In this document: positions 8,974 through 17,440 of the stretch, in pieces
How the letters are laid out: each line of letters starts with the position of its first letter
How positions within the stretch are numbered: position 1 is the first letter of the stretch
DNA from: Pacificispira sp033344895
GTDB lineage: Bacteria > Pseudomonadota > Alphaproteobacteria > UBA8366 > Aestuariispiraceae
DNA length: 64,000 nucleotides
NCBI GenBank assembly: GCA_965229685.1
Contig: OZ245920.1
Coordinates: forward strand, 2,356,001-2,420,000
Direction of reading: 5' to 3'
The notes under the pieces: generated by a model
Seen by the model: the letters and a program-made list of their open reading frames with translations, nothing else
What the model was told of the DNA's origin: nothing
The model's database searches: none
Made by a program: the position numbers and the translations under genes

Positions 8974-9100
8974 CCTGACGGGGTCGGCCGCCACCCAAAC
9001 AATAATCTGCCGAACTTCCCGGCCATTCTACAATTTTCAGGTGGTAGAAGCCTTCCCGGCTACGGGGTACCCTTTACCGAATGGGAAGGAGAAGGCGCTC

Positions 9101-9601
9101 ATGACCGATCTGGACGATCTGTCGCCTTTCTCGGTAGAGGAAGTCGGTGACGACAATCTGCAGGCGCTCTACACATTCTGGGAGAGCCTGCGCGGAGACC
9201 GGGACGCCCCGATGAAGGGGGATCTCGATCCGCTGGCAATTCCGCGGTCCCTTCTACCCCAGATCGCTCTGTTTGACATTGAATGGGATCCCGACAGAGT
9301 GAAATTGCGCCTGGTCGGGACGCAGATAACGACGTGGTTTGGAAAGGATTGCACCGGTCTCTATCTGGACGATCCGGCCTACTATCCCATCGGGCAGCAA
9401 CAGTTACCCTATTTTCTCCAGGTCGCCAGAACCCTGCGGCCGCATTATCTGACAGCCTATGCACCCGACAACGAGCAGAAGTATCGGAACTTTGCGCGGT
9501 TATTGATGCCGCTGCAGGGCGACAGCGGGCGGTCGGAAACGCTGCTCGCCGGCTATGCGATGCTGCCTTTCGACGCAAACCGGTTCGTGATGCAGGACTG
9601 A
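9101..9601 (+). CDS. PAS-domain protein (PAS_5-type)
   Basis: 166 aa from ATG 9101; GGAAGGAG lies upstream, whereas the longer frame overlaps the previous gene. The layout (LQALYTFWESLRGDRDAPMKGDLDPLAIPRSLLPQIALFDI, then RLVGTQITTWFGKDCTGLYLDD) matches the small stand-alone alphaproteobacterial PAS_5 proteins. No output domain, membrane segment or signal peptide is present. The ligand is unknown. It lies downstream of the oxidoreductase and converges on a minus-strand glycosyltransferase; a role in the glycan pathway is not implied by its sequence. Confidence 0.75.
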   Translation: MTDLDDLSPFSVEEVGDDNLQALYTFWESLRGDRDAPMKGDLDPLAIPRSLLPQIALFDIEWDPDRVKLRLVGTQITTWFGKDCTGLYLDDPAYYPIGQQQLPYFLQVARTLRPHYLTAYAPDNEQKYRNFARLLMPLQGDSGRSETLLAGYAMLPFDANRFVMQD

Positions 9602-9625
9602 CAAGGACGGCCGCCCGCCAATCCG

Positions 9626-10810
9626 CTAAGCAGACCAGAATTCCTTCGACACGGCCTCCAGCATCGCATCGACCCGGTGTCCCCAGGTGTGGTTCTGCTG
9701 ATAATGGGCGACGGCGCGTGCGCGCATCGCGTCCAGTTCCTCATCCGGCCGGTCCAGTAGGGCGTCCACCGCCCCCATGACCTGGGAAACATCATAGGGC
9801 AGGAAGGACACGCCCAGCCCCTCCTCCATTTCCCGGCGCAGAAATCTGGTCGGCTCCGCCAGAATGAAAGCGCCACGGCTCAAACCATAGAAGACACGTT
9901 CATGCGCGCCGTTCCGGAAGCTGGGACTGATGTTCAGCACGATCTTGCTGCGCATCATCAAATCGACGACATCCCTGAACGGCAGGATATCGTTGACCGC
10001 GACATCGTCAGAGACCGACAGCGTCTCGCCTTCCTCCTGATTGCCGTAGAAGGCAACCTTTCGCCCATTGAGGGCGTGCAGGATGGCCCTGCGGCGATGG
10101 GCGATCAGGTGGGTTTCCAGATGGCATACGGCTGCGGCAACGAAATCGGCATCGGCCGTGACACCGGCATCCGCGAATTCCGACCGCAGGATCCGCCAGA
10201 GGGACTCGTCTCCGCTGACCGAGCGGTCGAAGGCACGCTGATACGCCGTCCGCAACAGGGGGTCCGTTCCGGCTGACGCGTTCAGCCAGTCTTCGGTGCT
10301 GAGGGCACTGGAAATATTGCCGACCAGCAGCACATCGATGTCCCGCTCTGCCGTGGACGGCAATTCCGGCAGCGCATCCGGGCCGCCATGCGGAAACGGA
10401 ATGACGCCACGCCCCGGAAATCTGAACTCATCCCAGATTTCCAGGAAGTCCAGATCCACAACCCCGGCCAACCCGATATCCGGAAAGGCCTTCAGCAGGT
10501 CGAGCTTGCGCACCGGATTGTCGGTAATGAAAGAGAACCGCGGCAGGTTCCAGACATCATACAATGACCGCCCGTCGGTGCGGTAATTGTGCTCGCTGTT
10601 CTCGTCGATCACGAGGCGGCGCCCGTCATGTTTGGAGATCTGTGCGAACTGACGTTTGAAAAGCTCGAAATTCGGAAAGTTGCTGTGGAGGTGATCCGTC
10701 ACCACCATGTGACGCCGCTGCAATGCATATCCGATATCGGTCAGCATCACCTCCAGCGACGCGTAGGGCGTGAAGCTTTTTACGATGAAACATCGGGGGG
10801 GCGCTTGCAT
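9626..10810 (-). CDS. CgeB-like glycosyltransferase
   Basis: 394 aa from the ATG at 10810; the frame runs further upstream only through a TTG at 10855. The C-terminal half has the glycosyltransferase-like block of the CgeB/YkvP family: MMRSKIVLNISPSFRNGAHERVFYGLSRGAFILAEPTRFL, then EEGLGVSFLPYD. The N-terminal half is a GT-B-like domain without a clear donor motif. It lies alone on the minus strand between two plus-strand sugar genes. It probably adds a sugar in the same glycan pathway; donor and acceptor are not readable from sequence. Confidence 0.72.
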   Translation of the reverse strand: MQAPPRCFIVKSFTPYASLEVMLTDIGYALQRRHMVVTDHLHSNFPNFELFKRQFAQISKHDGRRLVIDENSEHNYRTDGRSLYDVWNLPRFSFITDNPVRKLDLLKAFPDIGLAGVVDLDFLEIWDEFRFPGRGVIPFPHGGPDALPELPSTAERDIDVLLVGNISSALSTEDWLNASAGTDPLLRTAYQRAFDRSVSGDESLWRILRSEFADAGVTADADFVAAAVCHLETHLIAHRRRAILHALNGRKVAFYGNQEEGETLSVSDDVAVNDILPFRDVVDLMMRSKIVLNISPSFRNGAHERVFYGLSRGAFILAEPTRFLRREMEEGLGVSFLPYDVSQVMGAVDALLDRPDEELDAMRARAVAHYQQNHTWGHRVDAMLEAVSKEFWSA

Positions 10811-11020
10811 GTCGACTCGTTCTTGCAGGTTGGGCGTCCGGCCAATGTAGCGCAATTCGTCCGTCTGAAAACCGAAGCGACGGCGAAACCGCCGTTCTTG
10901 TTCCAGCCATTTACCGCGGGCGGGAATGGTGCGATTCTTGCTATCCAGTTGAACGGAGAACAGCCCACCGGACCCGGATGGTCCCGCAGCATTGCGCGCT
11001 GAGGAGGCGCCTGCCCTTTC

Positions 11021-12178
11021 ATGTCAGACACACCCTCCCCCATTCCCTTTGGCAAACCGCAATTGGACGACGCCGCCTTCGAAGCGGTTCGCGCCATTCT
11101 GGACAGCGGGATGCTGGTTCATGGCACGGTTACCCCAGCCTTCGAGGAGGCCTTCGCGGCCCGTATCGGGGCGAAGGAGGCCGTCGCGGTGTCCAGTTGC
11201 ACCGCCGGTCTGCACCTCACTCTCTTCGTCAAGGGGATCGGCCCCGGTGACCGCGTTGCCGTTCCGGCGATGACCCATGTCGCCACGGCCCATTCCGTCG
11301 AACTGGTCGGCGCGGAACCCGTCTTCATCGACGTCGATCCGGAAACCGGCAACATGGACCCGTCCGCGCTGGAGGCCGTCGACGGTCCCCTGGCGGCGAT
11401 CATGCCCGTCCATTATTTGGGCCTGCCCTGCGACATGGACAGGATACGCGCGGTGGCCGACGCGAAGGGGGCCTTCATTCTGGAAGACTGCGCCCTGGCC
11501 GTCGACGCGACCTGGGACGGTCGAAAGGCCGGGACATTGGGATTAGCCGGCAGCTTTTCCTTCTATCCGGTCAAGCACATGACCTCCATCGAGGGCGGCA
11601 TGGTCACCACCAATGACAGCGATCTGGCGACACAGCTCCGCAAGCGACGCGCCTTCGGGTACAATCGCGCGCTGGGCGAGCGCACCCGGCCCGGCATATA
11701 CGACGTCGATGCACTGGGCCTGAACTACCGGATGAGTGAGGTCGAGGCGGCCGTCGGGCTGACGCAGGTCGACCGGATGGATGCCTTCCAGGACGCGCGC
11801 AGCGCCAATGATGCGGCGCTGCGGGCAATCCTGATGCAAATCGACGGTCTGACGATTTTCCCGGACCGGCACGGCCCAGCCGTATCGTCCCATTATTGCC
11901 TGAATGCCGTGCTGCCCCGTGACGGGTCGGTCTCTCGCGATGCGGTGGTCGACGGGCTCAACGCACGCGGAATCGGATCTTCCGTGCACTATCCGGGTCC
12001 CGTTCCGCTGTTTACCTATTATTCAGAGAAATACGGCTATAAGACCGGTGACTTCCCGGTGGCCGAATGGCTGGCGGCGCAGACGATATCCCTGCCCGTC
12101 GGGCCGCATCTCGGTCCGGGCGATGCCGAAAAACTAGGCAACGCCTTTCGGGAAGCGTATATGGATGGTTCCAAGTGA
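11021..12178 (+). CDS. DegT/DnrJ/EryC1-family sugar aminotransferase
   Basis: 385 aa. A PLP-dependent enzyme of the fold used to aminate keto-sugars. Seen: the N-terminal PIPFGKPQLDDAAFEAVRAIL, the cofactor-binding SSCTAGLHLTL block, EDCALAVDATWDGRKAGTLG, and the lysine motif SFYPVKHMTSIEGGMV at about 185-200, where K is the Schiff-base residue. The dimer-swap segment with LNYRMSEVEAAVGLTQ is also present. It starts the plus-strand group aminotransferase-SDR-cytidylyltransferase. It may convert a 4-keto or 3-keto nucleotide sugar to an amino sugar on the way to a nonulosonic acid; the substrate is inferred only. Confidence 0.88.
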   Translation: MSDTPSPIPFGKPQLDDAAFEAVRAILDSGMLVHGTVTPAFEEAFAARIGAKEAVAVSSCTAGLHLTLFVKGIGPGDRVAVPAMTHVATAHSVELVGAEPVFIDVDPETGNMDPSALEAVDGPLAAIMPVHYLGLPCDMDRIRAVADAKGAFILEDCALAVDATWDGRKAGTLGLAGSFSFYPVKHMTSIEGGMVTTNDSDLATQLRKRRAFGYNRALGERTRPGIYDVDALGLNYRMSEVEAAVGLTQVDRMDAFQDARSANDAALRAILMQIDGLTIFPDRHGPAVSSHYCLNAVLPRDGSVSRDAVVDGLNARGIGSSVHYPGPVPLFTYYSEKYGYKTGDFPVAEWLAAQTISLPVGPHLGPGDAEKLGNAFREAYMDGSK

Positions 12179-12248
12179 CCGAAAGACAGAATGTCGTACG
12201 GTCCTGCGGACCCAGGAAGTTGCGGCAAAACCAGAAGGAGGCCCCGCG

Positions 12249-13328
12249 ATGAGTCACATCCCTTTTGAAAGTCTGTCCGGACATCTGTCCGACCAGCGCA
12301 TCCTGCTGGTCGGGGGCGCCGGTTTTATCGGCCATAACCTCGCACTCGATCTCGCCAAGCTGGGCGCGACTGTCGGCATCTGCGACAATCTGATGGTCAA
12401 CAGCCTGATCGAGAACTGCTACGAGCCGGGCCGCGCCCAGGTTCAGCGCACGGCCTATCAGAATTTCCTGTTGGACCGTTTCCTCCTGCTGCGGCAGCAC
12501 GGCGTCGAGCTGATGAACAGCGACGCGCGGCTGCTCGCCGATCTGGGTCGGGTCTTCGAGAAGTTCCAGCCAACCAAGGTCGTCCACATGGCGGCAATTG
12601 CCAGTGCCGTCGATGCCAAGGCCGAACCCGGCCTGTGTTTCGATCTGCAGCTGATCACCCTGCGCAACGTGCTGGAACTGGCACGACCGAAGGCGAAGGA
12701 AATCAACCAGGTCATGTTCATGTCCTCGTCGACCGTCTACGGCGATTTCGAGGGCGACAGCGTGGATGAAACGACCTTCCCGCGCCCGGAAGGAATCTAT
12801 GCCAATGCCAAGTTCATGGGCGAACGCCTGGTCCGGACCTATCGTACGCAATACGGCCTGGGCACGACCGTCATCCGTCCATCCGCCCTGTATGGCGAAC
12901 GCTGCATTTCCCGCCGGGTCAGCCAGGTCTTCATCGAGAATGCCCTGACGGGCAAGCCGCTGCTGCTGGAAGGTGGCGGCGACGGCAAGCTGGATTTCAC
13001 CTATATCAAGGATCTGACCCAGGGCATGGTTCGGGCGCTCGCCCTGCACAAGGGTCATGATGACAGTTCGACTTTCAATCTCACCTTCGGCAACGCGCGA
13101 ACCATCGCCGACCTGGCGGCTGTCGTGAAATCGGTCGTGCCGGAAGCCATTCTGGAGGAGCGGCCGCGCGCGAAGGACAAGCCCATCCGCGGTACCCTGT
13201 CGATCGAACGCGCCCGCGAGAAGCTGGGCTTCGAGCCGGAATGGACGCTGGAAAGCGGCTTCAAACAGTACTGCGAATGGTATGCGGACCAATGGCGTCG
13301 CGCCCAGCAGCAAACGGAAGCAAACTGA
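12249..13328 (+). CDS. Extended SDR: NAD-dependent sugar epimerase/dehydratase
   Basis: 359 aa from ATG 12249, which has an AGAAGGAGG site; the in-frame upstream start at 12165 lies inside the previous gene. The Rossmann motif GGAGFIG is at residues 22-28, the MSSSTVYGD serine block at about 158-166 and the YANAK (YxxxK) catalytic pair at about 184-188. The C-terminus contains RPSALYGER and a KLGFEPEWTLESG ending typical of nucleotide-sugar epimerases/dehydratases. It could supply the 4,6-dehydratase or epimerase step of the island, and no second SDR candidate is present here. The exact reaction is not determinable. Confidence 0.87.
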   Translation: MSHIPFESLSGHLSDQRILLVGGAGFIGHNLALDLAKLGATVGICDNLMVNSLIENCYEPGRAQVQRTAYQNFLLDRFLLLRQHGVELMNSDARLLADLGRVFEKFQPTKVVHMAAIASAVDAKAEPGLCFDLQLITLRNVLELARPKAKEINQVMFMSSSTVYGDFEGDSVDETTFPRPEGIYANAKFMGERLVRTYRTQYGLGTTVIRPSALYGERCISRRVSQVFIENALTGKPLLLEGGGDGKLDFTYIKDLTQGMVRALALHKGHDDSSTFNLTFGNARTIADLAAVVKSVVPEAILEERPRAKDKPIRGTLSIERAREKLGFEPEWTLESGFKQYCEWYADQWRRAQQQTEAN

Positions 13329-13329
13329 C

Positions 13330-14031
13330 ATGACCGCCACCGCTCGCGGACCGGCGGCCATGTTGCTGCTGGCCCGGCTCGACTCCCGGCGCCTGCCGGG
13401 CAAGGGCCTGATGGATCTGGGTGGCCGCCCTGTACTGGGGCGGGCAATTGATCGCCTGCGCCGCTGCGGCCATGTCAGCGACATGATCCTGGCGACAACG
13501 GACCGGCCGGTTGACGACCCGCTGGAAGATTTTGCGCGTGCCGAAGGGATCGGATGTTATCGCGGCGATGCCCTGGATGTCGCGAAACGCTGCCGCGACG
13601 CGTGCGATGAAAACGGGCTCGACTGGTTTCTGCGGATCTGCGGCGACAGCCCGTTCGCCGACCCGGCGGTCGTGGACCGGGTCGCCGCGGCCTATCTGGA
13701 CGCGGATGTGGATATCGCGACCAATGTCTTTCCGCGATCCTTTCCGATCGGCGCCAGTGCGGAGGCGGTGTCCAAGACGGCGATCCAGCGCATTCTGGAT
13801 GCCACGGACGATCTTGCCTATCGCGAACATGTCACCCTGTATGCGTACGAACATACGGACGCGTTCCGCATCACCAGCGTGCTGCCCGACGATCCGGGCT
13901 ACGAAAAGCTGTCGATCGCGGTCGATACAGAGGAAGATCTGAAACGCGCGCGGAAGCTGATCGCCAATCTTCGCGATCCGATCACCGCCAGTCTGGACGA
14001 AATTCTGGCCGGGCTGCCCGCAATCGCCTAA
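13330..14031 (+). CDS. SpsF/NeuA-type cytidylyltransferase
   Basis: 233 aa from ATG 13330, one base after the SDR stop. The N-terminal motif LLLARLDSRRLPGKGLMDLGG is the CTP-binding signature of CMP-sialate and CMP-KDO synthetases and SpsF proteins. RICGDSPFADPAVVDRV supplies the metal- and base-binding Asp region. It most likely activates the nonulosonic acid made by the NeuB-type synthase at 19286 to its CMP form. The distinction from SpsF, whose chemistry is unproven, is open. The 3' end overlaps the convergent GNAT gene by 4 nt. Confidence 0.82.
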   Translation: MTATARGPAAMLLLARLDSRRLPGKGLMDLGGRPVLGRAIDRLRRCGHVSDMILATTDRPVDDPLEDFARAEGIGCYRGDALDVAKRCRDACDENGLDWFLRICGDSPFADPAVVDRVAAAYLDADVDIATNVFPRSFPIGASAEAVSKTAIQRILDATDDLAYREHVTLYAYEHTDAFRITSVLPDDPGYEKLSIAVDTEEDLKRARKLIANLRDPITASLDEILAGLPAIA

Positions 14032-14726
14032 TCGGGCGGTGTCCAGTGCCAGGTGACGGCCCTGGACATCTCTTCAAACCCCATCGACCGATAAAGGCGC
14101 AGGGAAGCGGTGTTCGCCGCCTGAGTACCGACACGGATTGTCCGATATCGGCCGGCACCGTAGGCAAGTGCCGCGTGCACGAGCAAGCGGCCCATGCCCT
14201 TTCCCTGATATTGCGGCGCGACCGCGATCAGATCGATGATCAGATCATCGTCGCGTGCCAGAAGGGCGTTGAAGCCCGACACAGTCCCATCCTCCGCCAC
14301 GGTCACCAGGGTCGCTGCGGCGCGACCTTCCAGATCGTTACGTGCCCAGACGCCCTTGAAAGCATGCGCCTTTTCATCGGGAATCGCGGGGTCTGTATGC
14401 CAGCGGTCACTGCGGAACGCGGCACGCGCGATAGCCTCGACCGCATCGCCGTCCTGCCGCTGCCCCAATCGGCAACCGTTTGGAAGCGCCATTGTCCCGA
14501 CCGGCAACGTCGCCACAAGCGTCACAAGGGTTTCGACCGCCCGAAATCCGGCGCCTGCAAGGGGCTGTTCCGAACCGCCTTCCCCGCGATGGAAGATGAG
14601 GCCGACCCCGTCCGCCCTTGCCGCGACCACGGCGTCAGCCGCCTGCCGCGGGTCCTCCAGATACCAGACGGGGCGCCCCAGCATCTCGCTGTCAAAGGGG
14701 CGCAGGCTGCAGCCTTCGGGTATCAC
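14028..14726 (-). CDS. GNAT-family N-acyltransferase
   Basis: 232 aa from a GTG at 14726 that overlaps the upstream stop (GTGA); a longer frame to 14858 would lie inside the methyltransferase gene. The C-terminal GNAT domain (about 115-232) shows LIAVAPQYQGKGMGRLLVHAALAYG, the acetyl-CoA pyrophosphate loop QxxGxG/A, and ANTASLRLYRSMGFEE. The N-terminal 100 residues are a second, degenerate GNAT-like half, as in WecD-type sugar N-acetyltransferases. In this operon it probably acylates an amino group of the nonulosonate. It is the last gene of the minus-strand run. Confidence 0.82.
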   Translation of the reverse strand: MIPEGCSLRPFDSEMLGRPVWYLEDPRQAADAVVAARADGVGLIFHRGEGGSEQPLAGAGFRAVETLVTLVATLPVGTMALPNGCRLGQRQDGDAVEAIARAAFRSDRWHTDPAIPDEKAHAFKGVWARNDLEGRAAATLVTVAEDGTVSGFNALLARDDDLIIDLIAVAPQYQGKGMGRLLVHAALAYGAGRYRTIRVGTQAANTASLRLYRSMGFEEMSRAVTWHWTPPD

Positions 14727-15559
14727 GCCCCTGTCTCCGCGGTCAGGAACCCGCGCAATGTGTACTTTCCGCTGGGCTCGACCAATCGTTCGACACGCTC
14801 TAGCCGGAATCCGGCCCGGCGCGCCAAGAGGGCATAGGATACTGCTGAAAACGCGCAATAGTGCTCGATGAAGAACTCTTCGCGGTCCGGGCCTTCCGCC
14901 GCAAGAGCGGCCTCGCCGTCCGGCAGTTCCACATAGACCGCGCCCCCCGGTGCCAGCACGGACTTCGTACGGGCCAGCATCGCAACCGGGTCCGGGACAT
15001 GTTCCAGAACCTTGTTGAAGGTCACCAGATCGAAATGGCGATCCAGACTGTCCGTCATGAAATCGGCGACCAGCCCCTCCACGCCCGCCTTCTCCTCCGC
15101 ATGCCTGGCGGAGCGCGGGTCCGGATCAAGGGCGGTAGCCCGCCAACCTGTGGCACGCATGGCCGCGGGAAAGACGGCAAGCCCCGATCCAACATCCAGC
15201 AAGGTTGCGCCGGAATCATGGCCAAGAGCGCGCCAGCCGGCGTTGACATAGGCGACACGCCCCCGGTTGTCGGAAGCGCCTTCCGGGAGTGACATGATCT
15301 TGTCGAAGACCCTGGCCATCCGACCGCCGCCGTAGGTCCTGTCCCAGTAATCGCCGCCATACAGCCCCCCCAGGTCCATGCCGTGACGGTTTACGACATG
15401 CCCGGTGGATGGGCTGAGATAGAGATCGCGACGATAGGGGTCGAAGCCGAAATCCGTCTCCCCCTCCGGTCTGGCGGCGTAGGACTTCACCAGGGTCCAG
15501 TCGCGGGCCCCTGTCACCGGACAATGAATGTCTGGCTCCCGCCCCGCGCCGCCGGTCAT
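14723..15559 (-). CDS. Class I SAM-dependent methyltransferase
   Basis: 278 aa from the ATG at 15559 (TGATG overlap with the gene before; a GTG at 15562 is equally coupled). Motif I LLDVGSGLAVFP (about 119-130), the acidic ALDPDP loop and FNKVLEHVPDPVAML post-motif are those of Methyltransf_11/23 enzymes. The N-terminal CPVTGARDW looks like the remnant of the zinc-ribbon found in sugar C-methyltransferases, with most cysteines lost. It probably methylates the sugar (O- or C-methylation unresolved). Both ends overlap neighbours, so it is tightly co-translated. Confidence 0.83.
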   Translation of the reverse strand: MTGGAGREPDIHCPVTGARDWTLVKSYAARPEGETDFGFDPYRRDLYLSPSTGHVVNRHGMDLGGLYGGDYWDRTYGGGRMARVFDKIMSLPEGASDNRGRVAYVNAGWRALGHDSGATLLDVGSGLAVFPAAMRATGWRATALDPDPRSARHAEEKAGVEGLVADFMTDSLDRHFDLVTFNKVLEHVPDPVAMLARTKSVLAPGGAVYVELPDGEAALAAEGPDREEFFIEHYCAFSAVSYALLARRAGFRLERVERLVEPSGKYTLRGFLTAETGA

Positions 15560-16287
15560 CACAAGGTCGCTGTGTATTCGGCGAACTGTCGAACGCAGCG
15601 TTCTTTCAGAACCGCCGGCATGAATGAGTAATGGCGCCCGATATACAATTGCGGCTGGCTGATGAATTGCCCGTAGGAAGCCATCATCTCCAGACCGCGA
15701 TTGGAAATCTCGATGCAGATTTCCGTATTGGCCTTGCGCAGCTGGTACAGTTCCATGCCCCGGGTCAGGGGGATCGGCATCTTCATGACCACCCCGCCAC
15801 GATCAAGCTTCGGGCTGACCTTGTGCAGGGTGGTGACAAGCCCCCGGAAATCCCGGTGATAGACGCACCATAGATGCGTATCGAGGCCACGATAGTGTTC
15901 CGGATCGGCGCCATGCAGATTGACGAAACGGTCCGGTGTCAGATCGATGATATGCTGTTCCAGCCTTCCGGTGCCAAAGACCAGATGCACGTCGCAGCCC
16001 GCATCGCGCATCGCGGCCTCCGCCTCCGGCCCGTTCAGGTCGGAAAAGGTCTGTACATCCGCGACATCGGCGAGACACTTCCCCTTGCCGCCGAACCACT
16101 GGTCCACCTCGTATGCGTCCCGCTGGTCTTCGAATGCATGCCTGGTTTCGAAGGTCGCGCTGATGCTGCGCTTCTCCTCGAAGACCCGCGTGATCGTCCA
16201 TTTTTCGGCTAGGGCCTGCACAAACCGCGTGTGATGCGGGGTGTCGGTCGTCAATATCCCGACCCGCAGGCTTTTTGGCTCCATCAT
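15559..16287 (-). CDS. Formyltransferase-fold protein, likely sugar N-formyltransferase
   Basis: 242 aa. The folate-dependent formyltransferase signature is visible: NLHG (Asn and His of the catalytic triad) in RFVNLHGADPEHYRG, followed 37 residues after His by the Asp in KLDRGGV, close to the 36-residue spacing of Met-tRNA formyltransferase. The N-terminal VGILTTDTPHHTRFV is a shortened Rossmann start. It lacks the C-terminal tRNA-binding domain. Sugar N-formylation (as for formamido-sugars) is inferred from the operon. A second such protein is encoded at 27585. Confidence 0.8.
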   Translation of the reverse strand: MMEPKSLRVGILTTDTPHHTRFVQALAEKWTITRVFEEKRSISATFETRHAFEDQRDAYEVDQWFGGKGKCLADVADVQTFSDLNGPEAEAAMRDAGCDVHLVFGTGRLEQHIIDLTPDRFVNLHGADPEHYRGLDTHLWCVYHRDFRGLVTTLHKVSPKLDRGGVVMKMPIPLTRGMELYQLRKANTEICIEISNRGLEMMASYGQFISQPQLYIGRHYSFMPAVLKERCVRQFAEYTATL

Positions 16288-16315
16288 CTCGAACTCAGAC
16301 CCGTCTCCAAACGGT

Positions 16316-17434
16316 TCAATTCCAGCGCCATTCCGGAATCAGGAATCCCGGAATCCGCCACACAGTCCCGTCCCATTGCCAGACGTCCGAATTCCGGAAC
16401 CGTTCCGCCACCTCCCAGAACCAGCTTTCGGGCTGATCCTGAAACGCACAGAACGCGGCAATATCGTCTTTGGGGATCTCCATCCCCTTGCTTGCGATTT
16501 CGGCTATCGCCTCATCCCGCGTTATCATGCCGTAACGGATCTGAACCGACAGCGTGTCGAACGCACGCGTAAAGCCGAATTTGTACCATTTCAAGAAATG
16601 ATGCAATGAAATGAAATTGCAATCGATGTCAGCAAAGTCCCATGTGCCCGTTTTCAAGTCCTGTTTACCATATTCGAACCCATGTTTCTGGGCGATATCG
16701 GTGTTTTTAAAACTATTCCATTTAAAGAAAGCCCCCAGAAAGACAGACCGGATTTCGAAATCCGGGTCCATTGGAACCCGATAGGCCAGCAAGTTCTCCG
16801 GCGTCAGTCCTTCCCGGCCGACCCAGTGATCGGCATCCGTTGATTCAAGGCATCCATGCCGCGACAGCCAGTCGGCGTCCAGGCGGTCCGACAGGCGTTC
16901 CAATTCGCTTCCGCCATATTCGAGCTGCGGGTTTTCCCCCCATAATATCAAGGGGATGCGCAGTTGAATGCCCAGTCGGATCGGAATTGCGAACAGCGCC
17001 ATATGCATCGGCAGTCCGGTCGTCCCGCGCTCCTCGTAGGCCGCCTTCATGAAGCGGCGTTCGACGTCCGGATCGATGGTGTAGTCGATGTGATCGACGG
17101 CAAGGTTCCGGATCATGGCATCGAGATTACGCTGGCCGATGGCCGTCCGTGCCGGGGTGCGCCAGGTTACGGCCAGCACACTGAGGCCGGCCTCCTTCGC
17201 CTTGATGATCTGGTACCAGCTATCCTTGCCACCGGAAACGGGCACAATGCAGTCATAGGAGGTCGACCGCTGCTTCGTTTCCGCAACAAGCTTTTCGAAA
17301 GCGGCCGCCCTGGCAGACCAGTCGATGCGCTCCTCCTTGTCGCGATGTCCGTGGCACGCCGTGCAGACACCGTTCTCGTCCAGGCGGATGCCCGGCCGTG
17401 TGTCGGGAAGGATACATTGGGTGCAATAACGCAT
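16316..17434 (-). CDS. N-acetyl sugar amidotransferase (PseA/WbpG-like PP-loop enzyme)
   Basis: 372 aa. The N-terminus has two CxxC pairs (C4, C7, C24, C27) forming a probable zinc site. The PP-loop ATP pyrophosphatase motif PVSGGKDSW follows at about residue 65. Blocks LILWGENPQLEYGG and FEYGKQDLKTGTWDF are typical of the PseA/WbpG family, which turn an acetamido into an acetamidino group on nonulosonates or uronates. Known members take ammonia from HisH/HisF-type partners; none is present here, but an AsnB-type protein is encoded 6 nt upstream. Family call is strong; the product is inferred. Confidence 0.87.
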   Translation of the reverse strand: MRYCTQCILPDTRPGIRLDENGVCTACHGHRDKEERIDWSARAAAFEKLVAETKQRSTSYDCIVPVSGGKDSWYQIIKAKEAGLSVLAVTWRTPARTAIGQRNLDAMIRNLAVDHIDYTIDPDVERRFMKAAYEERGTTGLPMHMALFAIPIRLGIQLRIPLILWGENPQLEYGGSELERLSDRLDADWLSRHGCLESTDADHWVGREGLTPENLLAYRVPMDPDFEIRSVFLGAFFKWNSFKNTDIAQKHGFEYGKQDLKTGTWDFADIDCNFISLHHFLKWYKFGFTRAFDTLSVQIRYGMITRDEAIAEIASKGMEIPKDDIAAFCAFQDQPESWFWEVAERFRNSDVWQWDGTVWRIPGFLIPEWRWN

Positions 17435-17440
17435 GGTCGC

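Noticed and set aside
12012..13484. 490-aa minus-strand frame over the SDR gene
   Set aside because: Antisense of clear coding sequence on plus strand; composition typical of shadow frames.
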